Of a stretch of 34,043 nucleotides of DNA, positions 33,373-34,043 are shown in pieces. Position 1 is the first letter of the stretch, and each line of letters opens with the position of its first letter. A program made the translations under genes and the position numbers. This stretch comes from Methylobacterium mesophilicum (GTDB taxonomy: Bacteria > Pseudomonadota > Alphaproteobacteria > Rhizobiales > Beijerinckiaceae): NCBI RefSeq assembly GCF_022179445.1, contig NZ_BPQU01000042.1:1-34043 (forward strand). The letters run 5' to 3'. Below the pieces are notes generated by a model, which worked only from the letters and a program-made list of their open reading frames with translations, did no database searches and was not told the DNA's origin.

Positions 33373-33648
33373 ATGACCCGGATGATTCTCGCCGCCGCCC
33401 TCGCGACCTGTTTGGTCGGACCGGCCTCCGCCCAAGTGATCGAATCCCCCACCGGCACCGTGGTGGTCGTGCCGCCCGGCGCCCCCGGGGTGGTGACGCC
33501 GCAATCGAACGCCACCGGTGCCGAGGGCGCCCTCACCTACTCGCCGACGGGACGGCCGGCGGACTCGATCTCCAACGATTCCGCCGCGGCCGGCAACGCC
33601 AACCAGCCCTCGCAGGTCGCCCCCCAGGGCGGCGGCGGCGGGAAGTAG
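33373..33648 (+). CDS. Small exported Gly/Ser/Asn-rich protein (paralogue of 529-804)
   Basis: A 91-residue protein with a signal peptide (cleavage after ASA). The mature region contains PGAPGVVTPQSNATG, SPTGRPADS, AAGNANQPS and a terminal PQGGGGGK, matching the minus-strand protein at 529-804 block for block and in length. It differs by an extra VIESPTGTVVVVPPG segment near the N-terminus. Strong Shine-Dalgarno AGGAACCTTC before ATG 33373; the frame opens at 33328 without one. Function unknown; probably secreted and disordered. Confidence 0.8.
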   Translation: MTRMILAAALATCLVGPASAQVIESPTGTVVVVPPGAPGVVTPQSNATGAEGALTYSPTGRPADSISNDSAAAGNANQPSQVAPQGGGGGK

Positions 33649-33660
33649 GACGCATCACTT

Positions 33661-33691
33661 CGCCCCGGACGCAGGTTTTGCGTTTGGGGCG
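33661..33691 (+). terminator. Hairpin after the exported-protein gene
   Basis: CGCCCC-GG-ACGCA, loop GGTTT, TGCGT-TT-GGGGCG forms a continuous 13-bp stem (two G-T pairs) starting 12 bases after the stop codon. No U-tract follows, so termination is inferred from position. Confidence 0.45.
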
Positions 33692-33992
33692 AGGTTGCCA
33701 TCGCGCGCGGCCTTGGGTCCCTTCGCCGCGCCTACAATGACGGTGAGGTCGCGGCCGACCGGCGGATATCCAAACCTTTCACCTCATCCCTACGCCGTGC
33801 GCACGTCGTCTTCGGCGAAGCGCGCTCCTCCCCCTTGTGGCTACCGCCGACACCCGTTTCGGTCAGAGTCGTGGTTCTGCCGCTGGCGCAGGAGGCGCGG
33901 GTCCCCTCTCCCGAGCGGGCCAGCGGATTCACATTTCGCGTTTGGGATCACCGTCCGATCGACGGGTATGGCACTCCAGAACGACCCCGCGC

Positions 33993-34043
33993 CTTCCCTC
34001 CCCCCTCTGCGGGGGAGGGTGGCCCCTGCGTCAGCAGGGGTCG
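33993..34043 (+). repeat. Copy of the aceF-internal 54-bp repeat, cut by window end
   Basis: CTTCCCTCCCCCCTCTGCG, then GGGGAGGGTGGCCCC, a variable hairpin (TGCGTCAGCA) and GGGGTCG. It is in the same orientation as unit one inside aceF (28818-28871) and is interrupted by the window end. It shows that the family is dispersed and normally intergenic. Confidence 0.8.

Larger units (their letters stand above)
33649..34043. other. Gene-free 3' end of window with repeats
   Basis: 395 bases without a supportable gene. It contains a hairpin (33661-33691), a fragment of the CCCCTCTCCCG repeat (from about 33903) and a truncated copy of the 54-bp repeat (33993-34043). Frames here owe their openness to the repeats and show no family resemblance. 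Confidence 0.6.

Noticed and set aside
33732..33932. Minus-strand frame near the right end
   Set aside because: Its start is translated repeat sequence (PLARSGEG); no support as a gene.

Overview
The window is a GC-rich stretch of chromosome from an alphaproteobacterium, most likely Methylobacterium or Methylorubrum (Hyphomicrobiales). That assignment is inferred from gene content: an RluD-type synthase next to an RpoH heat-shock sigma factor, a CP4-like (class II) AroA followed directly by cmk, a DUF6163 protein next to an LdtR-type MarR regulator, a BcsS-type cellulose protein, and a family of tiny Gly/Ser/Asn-rich exported proteins. Most of the window is housekeeping. I see no phage, integrase, transposase, CRISPR array, or toxin-antitoxin or defence locus.

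Layout. Positions 1-1.8 kb hold small exported proteins and a periplasmic cytochrome c. 1.9-4.5 kb holds tRNA-Glu with its own promoter, divergent from an RluD-like pseudouridine synthase, then rpoH. 4.5-10.3 kb is almost all minus strand: a proline-rich single-pass membrane protein, purA, a small exported protein, a D-amino-acid aminotransferase and purB. 10.4-13.2 kb is minus strand: the N-end-rule transferase bpt, an RDD membrane protein, a lipoprotein overlapping hemB, and hemB. 13.4-16.2 kb holds a DUF6163 membrane protein, ldtR, an ExoD-like protein and BcsS, an envelope-flavoured group. 16.2-19.9 kb holds a prokaryotic (6-4)-type FeS photolyase in an operon with a frameshifted SDR, a divergent formyltransferase and a DUF1236 protein. 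20-22.3 kb is accessory-looking: two tiny membrane proteins, an exported protein with a tail-fibre-like C-terminus, a PilZ protein in AT-rich flanks, and tRNA-Lys. 22.3-24.9 kb holds aroA-cmk and tRNA-Ala.

The most distinctive block is 24.9-31.9 kb. An Lrp/AsnC regulator is divergent from a complete pyruvate dehydrogenase set: a homodimeric AceE-type E1, an E2, and an E3 with its own lipoyl domain. Alphaproteobacteria usually carry a heterodimeric PdhA/PdhB E1, so this may be a second or acquired complex. Three palindromic repeat families lie in this block. One inverted repeat pair sits inside the E2 coding sequence and is read through in frame as an extra interdomain linker. The Lrp-aceE intergenic region holds a 10-bp direct repeat spaced 41 bp apart, flanking a candidate promoter.

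The last 2 kb hold an exported chorismate-lyase-like protein, a DUF2147 protein, a paralogue of the small exported protein found at the left end, and another copy of the repeat that interrupts E2. Start sites were chosen by Shine-Dalgarno sequence, family length, and overlap with tRNAs or promoters. Family assignments are from motif recognition only; no database search was run.
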